This document shows positions 1-12,700 of a stretch of 50,000 nt of DNA, one piece after another (the first letter of the stretch is position 1; each line of letters opens with the position of its first letter). The translations under genes were made by a program, and so were the position numbers. The stretch is from Halisarca cf. caerulea (taxonomy: Eukaryota; Porifera; Demospongiae; Chondrillida; Halisarcidae), in contig CAUJGJ010000093.1 of assembly GCA_963170055.1 (NCBI GenBank), positions 1,965,001 through 2,015,000 on the forward strand, written 5' to 3'. Under the pieces are notes generated by a model. That model searched no databases. It was not told where the DNA came from and saw nothing but the letters and a program-made list of their open reading frames with translations.

Positions 1-950
1 ATAGGGATGAAGCAGTGTATTTGACAATTAGCCATTGTACGTACAGTACTTAAGATTCTAGAGGCACTTCATTAGAATTCTACTAAAGTGAATACAGTGG
101 AACCTCCAAATAAAGGACACTTTGTGGACAACATGAATGCAGATGAATTGTTAGGTGTTTTCCTCTTTATACTGGGACTCCTTGTGATCTTCTACATGCA
201 TTTTATGGACTGAGGCCGGTTTGTTTTAGTAGATTACAAGCTATCAACCAATGAAAGTTTTTACCATGATAATCTTGTGCAAGCATAAACATGGCTATCC
301 ACAGACAAAAAAAGTTTCAATATGTGCAAAATCAAAACTCAGGAACTGCGAGGACAGAAACAAATTTACTACCCAGACGGTCCCACTAAAGTATGGTGAC
401 AATGCAAACTACGGTATATGCATTAATCTTTTTGGCTTGAAACTTTTGCTGATTCTGCCTTTTAGTAAAATTCATGGTTGCATATTAGCAACTGACCTTG
501 TTTTGTCATTGCACAAGAGCCCAATTGTAATTTTTGTGGGACGACGTAAACTTTCGTGGATGGCTTCTATGCAATCCGCGAATACCATAAAATACCACTG
601 TGACACAAAAATTAGCATATTATTATACAATATGTTCGAGTGTTTATAATATCATACAACATTTAATTAGTGCATGCATACGGTATGATCCACTATGGGC
701 CCGGGATACAAAGCCATTTGTGAGCTAGTATGGCCTGCTATAACTGTCCCTGGTGCATGCTGGGGAATGTTTGTAGCATGTCAGAATATTTGAGGTAAGC
801 CTCCAAGACAGAGGCAACCTCTCCATATACAAAGGAGAAGGGAGTTGTCCTGACTTAATTGTCCTTTATTAGGAGAGTCCACTGTGCTTAGAACTTGTAT
901 AACAATCAATCTCAAAACACTGCTAAAATATGAATCTATGTACTACGTTT
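1..950. repeat. Copy of repeat family R1 with MITE-like ends
   Basis: This stretch is homologous to 3664-3810 joined to 4885-5470, the sequence on both sides of the transmembrane exon, but lacks the middle 1.1 kb including that exon. Inside it, ACAGTGGAACCTCC near 95 and its inverted counterpart ending CCACTGT near 887 form terminal inverted repeats, with AATAAAGGAC/GTCCTTTATT next to them. A further copy of the inner part (a 'cattgcacaagagccc' block) lies at 13380-13570. Confidence 0.6.
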
Positions 951-1208
951 TGGTGGAACATGACTGGAACAATTATTTATTCCCCTTGTATGGTTTCAGG
1001 GTAATCAACTATATGTGCATTAGGATATGCAGGGACTACATTAATTAAAAAGTGCATGTTTGGGAGACTGGAAATTCATGCATACATGGCAGATATATTG
1101 CATATCGGCTCCCAATGCATGCATATGTACATGTGCATGATCATGCAAGCTATATAGCCTCTTGCAGGCTATAATTGCCATATGTGCAGGCATGCATTAT
1201 ATAATATG

Positions 1209-1211
<3 letters not shown>

Positions 1212-1246
<35 letters not shown>
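1212..1246. repeat. (AT)n microsatellite
   Basis: An almost pure alternating TA run of about 35 bp. The surrounding 950-1700 stretch holds no gene I can support. Confidence 0.95.
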
Positions 1247-1253
<7 letters not shown>

Positions 1254-1712
1254 TATTATTATAAATGAATATCCATGAACGATACAGGAAAAAGTGATGA
1301 GTAAATGAGATATTGTGATGTATGAGAGAATGCTATAAGTAATAACAATATTATAACTACACGTGTACGCATACAGAAACAAAATAGTACACCTGAAACA
1401 TACATCTAAAGAAATAACAAAACAATCAAATAAACAAAAGGCAACAACAAATAAACAAACATAAACAAGGTAGTCTCTTACATTGTTCTGCAGACAGACA
1501 ATGTAGTGCCCTTTTGAACAGCAATGGACAGTCGTTCGGCAAGATAGCAATATAGGCCTCGTCATCATGAGTAAGGGCTCTTATTATTCTCTTATATTAT
1601 TATCATAATATATAAGCGCTAGCATTTTAATAATAAGCACAGTGACAATAAAGATGCAATAAGACAGTTTTTGTAATTAACACGAATAGTACTTCATACA
1701 GCAATTATTGAG

Positions 1713-2170
1713 TCAATTGGGAGGGATGCATCCCTCAATCACACATTGGGCAGTGGATGGTGGATAATCCGGAACACAGTGGAGAGATCTATATCCTCTC
1801 AAGCACATGATTTGTGCTCTGAGGAGGGCAAAACCCAAGCGACATCGTAGCCACCGAATCACACAGCTGTATGGCTCCTTCTTCTTCACAGATACGAGGT
1901 GTGCAAGCCTTTTGTAGAAGACTGATGTCGACCTGCTCATCCCCACAGATGTGGAGAAGATTAGAGGAGAGAAAGATGCATGTCAATCTCCCTGATTCGC
2001 TCCGCATATTGGTGGCGTTTGGCTTGTTCGTGCCGTTTTAAACAGGAGCCAATAGGTTCATTCCGGTACGAGTCAGCATTAGGATTGAAGACCCGGACAT
2101 CCATGAATGTTTTCTCATACCGGGAACCCCAGAAACCACATGCATGCACTGATGTCTTCTCTGGCCTCAT
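1713..2170 (-). pseudogene. Decayed retroelement C-terminal fragment
   Basis: Two overlapping minus-strand frames carry conserved blocks. The upstream one (2170-1961) has ACGFWGSRYEKTFMDVRVFN, then a PNADSYRNEP block and a RRHEQAKRxxYxxRIREIE-like block (here KRHEQAKRHQYAERIREID). The second (1946-1713) has SVFYKRLAHLVS and a WLRCRLGFALLRAQ block. These match, from memory, the C-terminal region of retroelement-derived proteins common in cnidarian and sponge genomes. A frameshift near 1960 separates the blocks, so it is not functional. The exact family is uncertain. Confidence 0.55.
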
Positions 2171-2191
2171 TGTCAGTGCAGCACATATGTA

Positions 2192-2480
2192 CTTATAGTG
2201 TGCTGCACGTGCGGGATGTAGGAATTTGTACAGTGTGCACTCAGTCCAATTAAACTCTGTCTAGCCCTATATATCCGTCTAGCCTCATGTATGTGTAGCT
2301 CTATGCTCATCTAGCCCTATGTCTGTCTTGACCTTTGCCCACCTAACCCTCTACCGGTTAAATTTTGCAACTCATGCTTGTTCCAAGTGTTTTTGGAGAA
2401 TTTTGATATGCCTTTTGCACGATCCTGTGTCAATCCTACATCCTTTTACCGTTTTTAAATGCATGGTTTTTATACACCCT
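2192..2480. repeat. Dispersed hairpin-type repeat, copy 1
   Basis: Contains 'gggatgtaggaatttg', 'cactcagtccaattaaactc' and repeats of 'tagccctat'. It matches 38908-39160 over its whole length and parts of 11033-11123, 12313-12475 and 13820-13995. No coding potential. Confidence 0.65.
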
Positions 2481-2524
2481 TTATATAATTAAAGGACCTT
2501 AAGTTGCATGCATGATCATGACTA

Positions 2525-2528
<4 letters not shown>

Positions 2529-2597
<69 letters not shown>

Positions 2598-2598
2598 A
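2529..2598. repeat. (AT)n-(TG)n compound microsatellite
   Basis: About 43 bp of TA repeats runs directly into about 27 bp of TG repeats. Confidence 0.95.
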
Positions 2599-3142
2599 TA
2601 GTTTTCGATCATGATCATGTAGGAACCATGCATGGCGTAGTTATATTGTGTACTATTTACATATCGTAAAATTATTATAATCCCTACATTTTTCTCCATA
2701 CATGAATACTTTATCATATTAATCATATAAGGAATTAAGGTAATGTCAACCATGCATGTATATATAATATGCATATTCATTTGCATGCATGCATTTGATT
2801 TGTATGGATTCCCACATTTTATATTGCACATGCAAACTGCAACGTGGTGACTTGCAATTGACATATGGCCAATTTAAACTGCAGCTGCATATGATAATAT
2901 ATTATAGAGAAATCGCACAAAATCCACATGAATCACCAGTATATATACCATATATAATATTATAGAAAGCTAAAAAAGCTTATCGTTTTCACTATTCGTT
3001 CCAAGCAACCAAGAAAACCTTAATGCACTCTTCAAAGGAAGTCCCCATCTTGCAAATGTATGCAATAACTGTCCATGCACACACACATGCGTGCACACAC
3101 ACACACACACACACACACAAATACACCTACACATGCAGACAT

Positions 3143-3268
<126 letters not shown>

Positions 3269-3295
3269 TAATAATCAAGTTATAGTTATACTTAC

Positions 3296-3301
3296 TTTAT
3301 T
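3296..3301 (-). promoter_or_regulatory. Candidate polyadenylation signal AATAAA
   Basis: A minus-strand AATAAA about 243 bp after the receptor stop codon, just before a 121-bp (CA)n tract. It is the first canonical hexamer seen downstream. No cleavage site can be seen from sequence alone. Confidence 0.4.
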
Positions 3302-3543
3302 CTAAGTTACTGAAACACACAAACAACTTATAAACAAAACACATACAAACAATTTTTTATAAGTACACCAAAAACTGTAGTTGCCTGACCATACACAGTA
3401 TATTCCAATGATCAGAGGTCACTCAGAAGCACACCATAATATGATTGTTCAGAATTATAAATAAAAGTAAAACCATGCAGCTACTAAGTATAATACATCT
3501 GGATATAAGTGCATTTGCCTTCTACAGGTGCTGTTGCACTAGA

Positions 3544-3658
3544 TCATTTGATTTCTTCATAGATGTTGGCAGTTCCATAAGCAGGGTTACACTCCAGCTG
3601 GACACTCTCATATTCTACATCTTTAGCTGTATCACGGCTGTTTGCATTATGGGAATGT
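3544..3658 (-). CDS. Exon 20: cytoplasmic tail with YESV, NPAY and YEEI, stop codon
   Basis: A 115-nt coding exon with a CCCTATACAG acceptor (phase 2) ending in TGA at 3546-3544. The tail reads VEYESVQLECNPAYGTA, then NIYEEIK. Three tyrosines sit in recognised contexts: YESV and YEEI (SH2-type sites) and NPAY (PTB or endocytosis type). This dense motif set in 37 residues supports a real coding exon. A candidate AATAAA polyadenylation signal lies at 3301-3296 on the minus strand. Confidence 0.78.
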
Positions 3659-6526
3659 CTGTATAGGGATAAAGCAGTGTGTTCTGCATTTGCCATTGTA
3701 TGTAAGAGTCTAGTGGAACCTCCAAATAAAGGATACTTTGTGGACAACATGAATTCAGATGAACTGTTGAGGTTTTTTTCTATATAATTGGACTCCATGC
3801 AAGTCTTATCCTTTGAAGAGAGGAATATTATACAGTGCCCTTATATGGCAGAGTCCACTATTGGACGTTCCACTGTACACCTGTTCGAATATAATACACA
3901 TTGCACATGATCAAGATCTAAGCTCCAGGTTTTACTCTCATGATTGTACAAATACGCAGTTGCATTAGAGGTACACAACTTTAAAAAGGTAATGAAAATA
4001 ACTTTTACCGTTAAACGCTTATCCAGAACTTGCATCATTATTTAGTGAACTGTTAACTGGTAACTGTTAACAGTTAACGGTTTAAATGTAGCATCTGCTA
4101 AGTTTGATAGGAGTCTGTGAGATATGACGGGAAGGAGTTTCAGGAAAGACTATCAGAGAGTAGAATAGCGTAGGAGATTTTGATCAAAGTATGTAAGGTA
4201 AAGGGGGGTAATTTGGAACACGCTGGTAATTTGGAACAGGGCCTGTAATTTTTGCTGTGGTTATATAACCCAACCATCCTTGCTACTGCCAGACTCCCAC
4301 TTCATGGAGACAATACAGATGAGAAAAAATAACAGATGTAGCTTGTGGTTGACACTACTTTTGGCCTGACTGTTCCGAATTTCCGGCCTGCTGTTCCAAA
4401 TTACCCCCCCCCCCCCTTTACCTTATATATAAATTCAATGTTTACAAAAAATTTGAACTATTCTGCACTGACCTCTTACGGAAAATGACTACACAGATGG
4501 TTGTGATGACTGTTGCAATAATCATAATGAAAATAAAAGCAACTACTGATATTGACCCAACAATCACTCCCAAATTGTCTGAGCTCACTCCAGTTGGTAG
4601 CAAAACATGAAGGTCTGCAAAGGAGAAAAATATCAAATTTGTAAGAACTAGAAATTATGATGATTGACATACATTAATTATAACATGCATTGTATATCAT
4701 CATGGATGCATTTAATACCATTTACAAGTGAATGAGCTAGCAGCAGTGGTCTATTCTACTGTAATAAGCAACTGAGATCCACGAAGCTGGAAAACACTCA
4801 AGTAATACTAGTTCTGCTCTATAGTATAAACACAGCATTTTGTTCATGCAAGGGATTTGTGAACCCATTGATTAAAAAAGGTACTAACACTGGCACTTGT
4901 GATCTTGCACATGCATTTTATGGACTGCTGCTGGTTTGTTTTAATAGATTACAAGCTATCAAACAATGAAAATTTTACCATGAAAATTTTGTGCATTGCA
5001 CAAACATGGCTATCCAAAGACAAAAAATGCAATATTTCTAAATAATTGGATTTGTGAAGAAGTTTTAATATGTGCCAAATCAAACTCAAGGACTGCGAGG
5101 GCAGAAACAAATTTACTACCCAGGTGGTCCCTTTAAAGTATGGCAATAATGCAAACTACGGTATATGCAATAATCTTTTTGGCGCGAAACTTTTGCGTAT
5201 ATTGCCTTTTAGTGAAGTTCATGGTTTCATATTAGCAAATGACCTTGTTTTGTCATTGCACAAGAGCCCAATTGTACAGTGCCAGTATACAAAGGAGAAA
5301 GGAATTGTCCTGAATTTGTCCTTCATTAGGAGATTCCACTGTGCTTAGAATTGTATAACAATTAATCTCAAATCACTGCTAAAATATGAATATATATGTA
5401 CTACGTTTTTGTGGAACATGACTGAAACAATTAGTTATTCCCCTTAAAAATATGTTTCAGGGCTATCAACTATCACATGTGCAGTTTAGATAAAATCACA
5501 GTATAATAGCATTAACAATATGAAATAATGTTATTATTTTTATTGGTTTATTGACAAAATGAATGTGTATTTTATGATTAAGTATAAGGATGACTTATAG
5601 TATGTCACTTATATTACAAGTAGGAAGTCTTAGATTTAAGTTAGACTCCCATGAAGGTTATTATGCATATTAAGAACCTCTTTTTGCAAAGTGCTCATTG
5701 ACAAAAGCAAGTGCACTGTGAAATACGTACCAAAGTTGATCTTTGGATCCAATGAGTAACCACATTTGAGTTGCATGCAAGTGAAGCACAGCTAGGTAGA
5801 GTACCTTCTCATGAATACTTGTCATGAGATGGAATGTACCAAATCATTCACTGTTACAAATACCTGCAGTAGCATTCCCTTTCATGGTCCCATTCCCAGT
5901 GTACACATCCACCATGAAACTGTATGGAGTGGTTGGATCCAGTCCTCCAATAACAACACTAGAGCTGGTAGTAGTGACTCTATTGGTATCACGAGACACT
6001 CTCCCAAGTGATGTGGGATAGTAGGTCACAACATAGAGAGGAAATCCTCTTGCTTCATGGAGTGTTAGGGGAGTCCAGCTAACATGAACTGCACTGTTGT
6101 CATTGATCCAGTTGATGGCTACATTCCGGACAGCAACTGTAGGAGCTGTACGTAGTAGATAACACAAACTTTTTTCTTCAGTTCTTATTATACACAATGT
6201 CATATTGTACATAAACACACTGTATATGAACACCAAGTAGGTTTGCAAGTGCATGATTGAAACCGTGAAGTTATGGAGCAAACCAATGCATGAAAATGTA
6301 TAATATACCCTTGTGTGATCATGAATGATAATGAGTATACACAATTACTGAAATATCACAGACAATACAACGTAAATGTAATATGACTGTTCGAGAATAA
6401 TTCACACACTTCACGATGTTTGAGTAATTCTATGATGCATAATAATGAATGTCTTACAACAAGAAGTAACACAATCTGTAATGTGATGAAGGTAAATTGT
6501 GCAGAGAGATTCCTTAAGACCTTTGG

Positions 6527-6603
<77 letters not shown>

Positions 6604-6697
6604 ACACACACACACACACAAGTACCACACAAACGTACCACACACACACACACATACATACACACATACACACACACATACCACACACATACATACA

Positions 6698-6765
<68 letters not shown>

Positions 6766-9700
6766 CACACAAACTGTGCGGCACTACTGTCACTGTTCAC
6801 AAGGCCACACTGCAAAAATGGTGAACTTCCTTACTTCCTTCAGATGTGAAGAAGATCTTAGATGCATTCCTTCCAATTCCTAGTATAGTCTTAGCACTGA
6901 CAGTCACCTGTACAGGTCGCTTGGGAGCTACACATTTGGAATAATAATATTATAAATTCTGCCAATTCAAGTTTCATTCAGTTGTATTAATAATAATACT
7001 ATATATATACCAATTCAAGTTTCACTCAATTGTATTAATAATAATACTATATATGCAGTTTACAATCAATGTGTGTAACAAGGAAAATTTATGTCATGAC
7101 TATGAGCATTTAGTAGGCACAACATTAAAGGCATACACACATAAAAGATGCAATTTTTACTGATAAGTACAACAATACTTGGAACAGGTTAGAGCATATT
7201 ATACTGACTATATTACTAATACCAAGTGTCGATATACAGAGAAATAACTCACTCAAATCCTTCAATGACGTAGCAGTTACATCTTTCCTAAAGTTGACTT
7301 TTGTCTTGTTACCTTCATATACTCCATATTCCATAACATATCCAGTGATAACTCCATTTGGTTCTGTTGGCTCACTCCATGTTATCTTTGCTGAAGTGTT
7401 TGATGTTATGCTATAAGACAAACTTGACACCGGACCAGGAACTGCACATGTGAAAGAGACAACACATACTGTCTGTATCCATTTTGCCTCTTATGCAACA
7501 TTTGACATAATACACCCACCCACCATCTTGCAAAGTCCGAAACACATTCAATGCACTAAATGGTCCCATTCCTGCCTCACTGACAGCTGCTACTCTCCAA
7601 CTGTAGTATGTATGTGGTGTCAATGCAGTAAGAGTGCACTGTGAAGTGGTTGGCTCATCAAATGTTGGGTTGTCAATGACAACAGTGTAGTTCCCAACAC
7701 TTCTCATTTTCCTTCCTCGTGGCGTAGATTCAGTGATATACAATCTCACAGCATATTGGAGTATTATGCCATTTCTGCCAATCCTTGGTGGAATGGACCA
7801 CTGAAGAACAACACTTTTCAGGTTCTTGCTTGCATGAACCAAACTTGTAGGAGCAAGCACTGGAGCTATTGAGAGAATATAGACATGCAGGAATTCACAT
7901 AAGATCACTCAAAATTATATAATAAAGCATCACAGAAATATGGAGAGATGTGGTTTATCTGACAATGACTTGTCTTAAAACATTGTTTGCCTTCCGTGAT
8001 ATACTTCCTCAGCAGTAAATTAGTTATATACTCCGAATTATCCAGTGCCTGCCAAAAAACATACACCGTAGTACCCATTACATGATTCATTCAGACACCC
8101 CAAAAGGCCAAATAAAGTTTCCTATGGCTTATAACTTGATGCATGTCATATGTGGCACTTGGTACTTTTAGTGTGTGTGTGGGAGGGGGGGGGGGGGCAA
8201 CTAATGCAGCTGTGATCAAGCTAAGAATGTACAGTCTGTACACAGTCTCTTGGCCTTTTTGTCAATGACATGTTGATGTCATTTTGTTGTGGGAAGGTGG
8301 TCTGGTGAAGATCCAATACCACAGTTGTGTGAGCCCCCAAAAGTTGGGGGCTCATTAATATGTGGTTACCCAGGTAATTAACAAAATTCACACATGGGAT
8401 GGACATTAGAGAAGCAAGGAAATTGATGGCTGCAAAATTCTAAATTCCCCATAGGCTGTGCTGAAGAATGTAGCAACTGTATTCAGTTCAGAGAAGCTCA
8501 AAGACAAGTTGGAAGAGGTTTTATGCCAAGATCTGCCAGGGAAAAGACACTTTCCTGTCCTTGTCCAACAGTTAAGGTGAATATATCATTTTTGCTGTAC
8601 TACCAGTTGCAATTGTATTTGACAATTTTCGTGGCAAGTAAGGGAGTATTATTGGTTGTATTAGCCCCTACTTTAGGAAGCACAGCAAAAATGATGGATT
8701 TGGACAAGGACGGGAAAGTGTCTTTTCCCTGGCAGATATTGTCATAAAACTTCTCCGAGCTTCTCTGAACCAAATACAGTTGCAGCATTCTTTAGCACAG
8801 CCTATGAGGAATCTGGAATTATGCAGCCAACGCTCTCTTTGCTTCTCTTCACCATGCAACGTCCATCTCATGAATTTCAGTAACCACCTAGTCTTATCCA
8901 ATATCAAAGTTGTGTGAACCCCCCTTTTGGGGACTTGTACAACTTTGGTACTGGATCTTCACCAGACCATCTTCCTGCGACAAAATGATGTCAATATAAT
9001 AAAAAGGAGTGGGAAGTGTGGTCTGGGTTACACGTAATTGACTGTAGCCCGCTCTGGTGTATTTCTGGTGAAATCAGGCAATGCACCCTGCTCATTATGA
9101 GTCTTCGTCACTTTTGATTTCTAAGAAAAAATTGAACTAGACTCTTGAGCTGCTTGTTTCATACATCAATTGTAATTTTATATAACTAAAACACATGTGG
9201 CTGAGGAAAATTGATAAGATGATCATTACTGCATTATCACCAATAGCTTCCAGAAAAGATTTTCAATTCGGCACTGATTGCAACCTTCATTTATATCTTC
9301 AAACTTTCCTTAAATTGTCGTATAGAGGCTTTTAGGACCCAATACAGCCTCATTTTAAAGGAAGGCTAACATTCATACTTATTGCTCTAAATATGTAATT
9401 CATATCCATCGCCCACAATAATCAGGTCATACGAGGTCAATGGTGAATCATCATTGTTCATGCCTGTCCATACGTAGAGAGAAGTGTTGTTTGAAGCTAG
9501 AAATTATCCTGTTTTGAGACACTCGAAGACTGTATCGTCCACAAAGTGGGTCAAATGTTGTCATAGGTAGGTATGAAGACTTTGATCATGATAAATTGTG
9601 TGGATACCAACTCTTGATATTCTGGTGCTGATTTTAGCGCAAATAAAGTAATTTCAAGCATTGATATAATATCTTGTTTTTGACAAGTGAAAATGTCATT

Positions 9701-12700
9701 GCGCCCTTGCTCAGGTCTTCACAGGGAAAAGTTAGTAATCAAAGACATTCTTGATCACACAGACAACAGTGATAGAAATGTACCAAAGTTGGCCAAAACA
9801 ATTGTAGTACGACAGTTTTAGGCCGCAGTATAGTTCATGAACACAGCATACACAGTGTTCTACCCTATCAACAGGTTGGACATCATGCATAGTGTAAAGG
9901 GTGGTGAAACGTCCACCTATGAAGTCAGGATGGACTGGGAAATCGGGAGAGATAGGTGACATGCTATGCCAGGAAATGGATTAGTAGTTTTGGCGGGAAT
10001 AAAATCAGTTAATGACATCTAGAATGATTAGTACAGTATAAGTAATTATGATATGCGGATCATGATAGTATATATTGCGAAAAAGGCTGCCAAAGGCCAG
10101 AAACAGAGCTTAGTAACATATTCAACTATCAACAACAACATCTAACACTAATGCTGAGAGGATAACCTGTTGTGACTTCTTGGTTTGAAACTACTTATAT
10201 ATTCTGGGCTAAAAACGGCAACAGATTTTCAAGAGACAGTATCCACACAATTAAATTTTATCGTGATCTTTATACCTACCAGCCACAACATTTGACCCAC
10301 TTCGAGGATGATATAGTTGTTGAGCATATCAAATGGGATGATTTCTAGATTTAAACAATGTTTCACCATACTTTGAGTACACATTGCATGTATACACTCA
10401 CCAGAAACAGAAGTTTTTGTACTGGTGGAAACTGCTGTGCTTCGTCCCCCTGAGTTCTCTGCCTCAACATTTACTGTGTACACATCAAATGGGTGCAGAC
10501 CAGTGAGGTCCAGTGACTGTTCTCTGGTTGATTTAGAAGTACTTGAAGTAAACTCTGAGGAGTAGTGGACATGATAGGTAAGAGGCAGACTGTCAGCATT
10601 GGGAGGAGGAGTCCATGACACTTTGATAGTGGTAGAGGACAGGACTTGTAACTTTAAGCTACCAGGAGCTAAGTGAGAAATGATAGGAATTTAATTTGAA
10701 GTATGCAAAGATGTACAGTATAACACATGAAAGGAACCCTAAAACACTAATAGATTGACACATGCATACATGCATAGGTACACATATGCTGGGGTGTTGT
10801 TGATGAATATATGATGGGGGGGGGGGGGGGGGGGGCAACATCAGATTAACTACAGCAGGATCTGGTTGATCCAATGACATTTGTTCCACATACAGTAATT
10901 ATGTTGGATAAACCAGGTGTTGGATAAATTAGATGAAATTGCATGTACAGTTTAGGGGTGGGGATTCACAGCAGAATGTCGGATAAACAAGGTTTCTGGA
11001 TAAACCAGTGCATACAGCTAGACATGCAGAGTTGGGTTGGACTGGGTACAGTGAGCAAATTCCTAAACCCCACAGCTATAATGTGGGGTGCAGGAATTTG
11101 CACACTGTACCCGGTCCAACCCACCTCCATTTACCTCTATGCCCGTCCACTACTGTGGTTCATAATGATGAATAGATAATGGATATGTATTGTACGTATA
11201 TACAGATAGATAGATGGATAAGACAGTATACACATGTACTGTACATGAGTTGGAAATACTGTACTAAATATTCAATAATTTGTTTATTTTTATTCCATAT
11301 ATTGGAATTTGGTAATGTAGTGGATAGAATTGTAGCAATTGGCTAAAGACTCTCCTAAGTAAAATGAGCTTACCTAACCTACCTTTATGCATACCAATTC
11401 AAGGGGTGATGCACATGTAAGGACATACTATGTGAATAGTACTGTGGTAAATTTTAAGGTATATACGTAGCAACTGTTTTCCTAACTTCAAATCTTAAGT
11501 TATGACCATTAAATTGGTTAATAGTTATGCTTACACACTTACACACCAATACCCATGTTTGTAAACTAACAAGTAAAACATTACCTTCTGGAGCAGTGGC
11601 ACTAGTAGTGCTGCCATTGTTACCACCCAATGAGTTGTATGCTTCAACAACTATAGAATATCTGGTATTGGACTCCAGTCCAGTGATGTTGTAAGGAGGA
11701 AGAACAGGAGTAAAGATATTTCCTCTGTTGGAATTCCATTTTCTTATGTATACTCTATATTTCAATTCTGGCATTTTGTCCCAGTTAATAGTGAAAAAAT
11801 TCTGATAATTAACAGCATTTATGTTTAAGGGAATCTCAGGAGCTGTAAAAAGAGAATACATCAGTTAGCTTAATTTAGTAATGGATATGACAAAACGTAG
11901 CTTTCAACTCACGTTCATCAGATTTACTCCAAGGTCCAGTCCCAACAGCACTGACAGCTCTCACTCTTACACTGTATGTCCTCCCAACAGTGCCACGGAT
12001 GACTACTAACTCATTATCAGCTCTCACTATAGGTTGTACTACATTGTCCTCTTTGTACTCTACCTCATAGTGTGTGATTGGTAGTTCACTAGATGGACGG
12101 GTCCAAGTGATTGTTAAAGAGAGGAAATTGCCTTCTGTCACATCTGCAGAGTTAACTCCTGTAACTTGCTGTGGTACTGTAGATTAAAAGTTATTTACTC
12201 GACATGATTCTGTAGATGCAACATACAACCTTAAAATGGAAAAAAGGTTGTAGGAATGAAGGACAGGTCCCCAAAAAGTGCTGAAACAAGTCATTAAAAG
12301 GATGCTTATTGCATAGGGCTAGATGGGTATAGGGGTAGATGGGTAGGTATAAGCTAGATGGGTGTAGGCTAGATAGAGTTTAGATGGACTGGGTGCAGTA
12401 TGTAAATTCCTACATCCTGTAGACTATAGAATGCAGTGCTGTGCAGGTTCTTATGTGGGATGTAGAAAATTACACTCTTCATATGATCATGATCCAATTA
12501 ACTCCAACAACCACTGATTCATCGCATACAGTGCCAGCATTCTTAATAATAGTCAACAATGGGTGGAACATGTCCAGATTGTTATGATAAGGCTCACTGA
12601 AGTGCATAGTGATAAAAGTTGATGTTCGCCATGTAAATTTGCTATTAGTCACGCAGTTCACTCGTGATTCGGTCCTAACTTGTTAACCTGCCTGTCGCGA

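Noticed and set aside
8668..8907. 79-codon minus-strand ORF with several Cys and Trp
   Set aside because: It is inside one arm of the foldback element, and the other arm carries the inverted copy with stops; no domain recognised.
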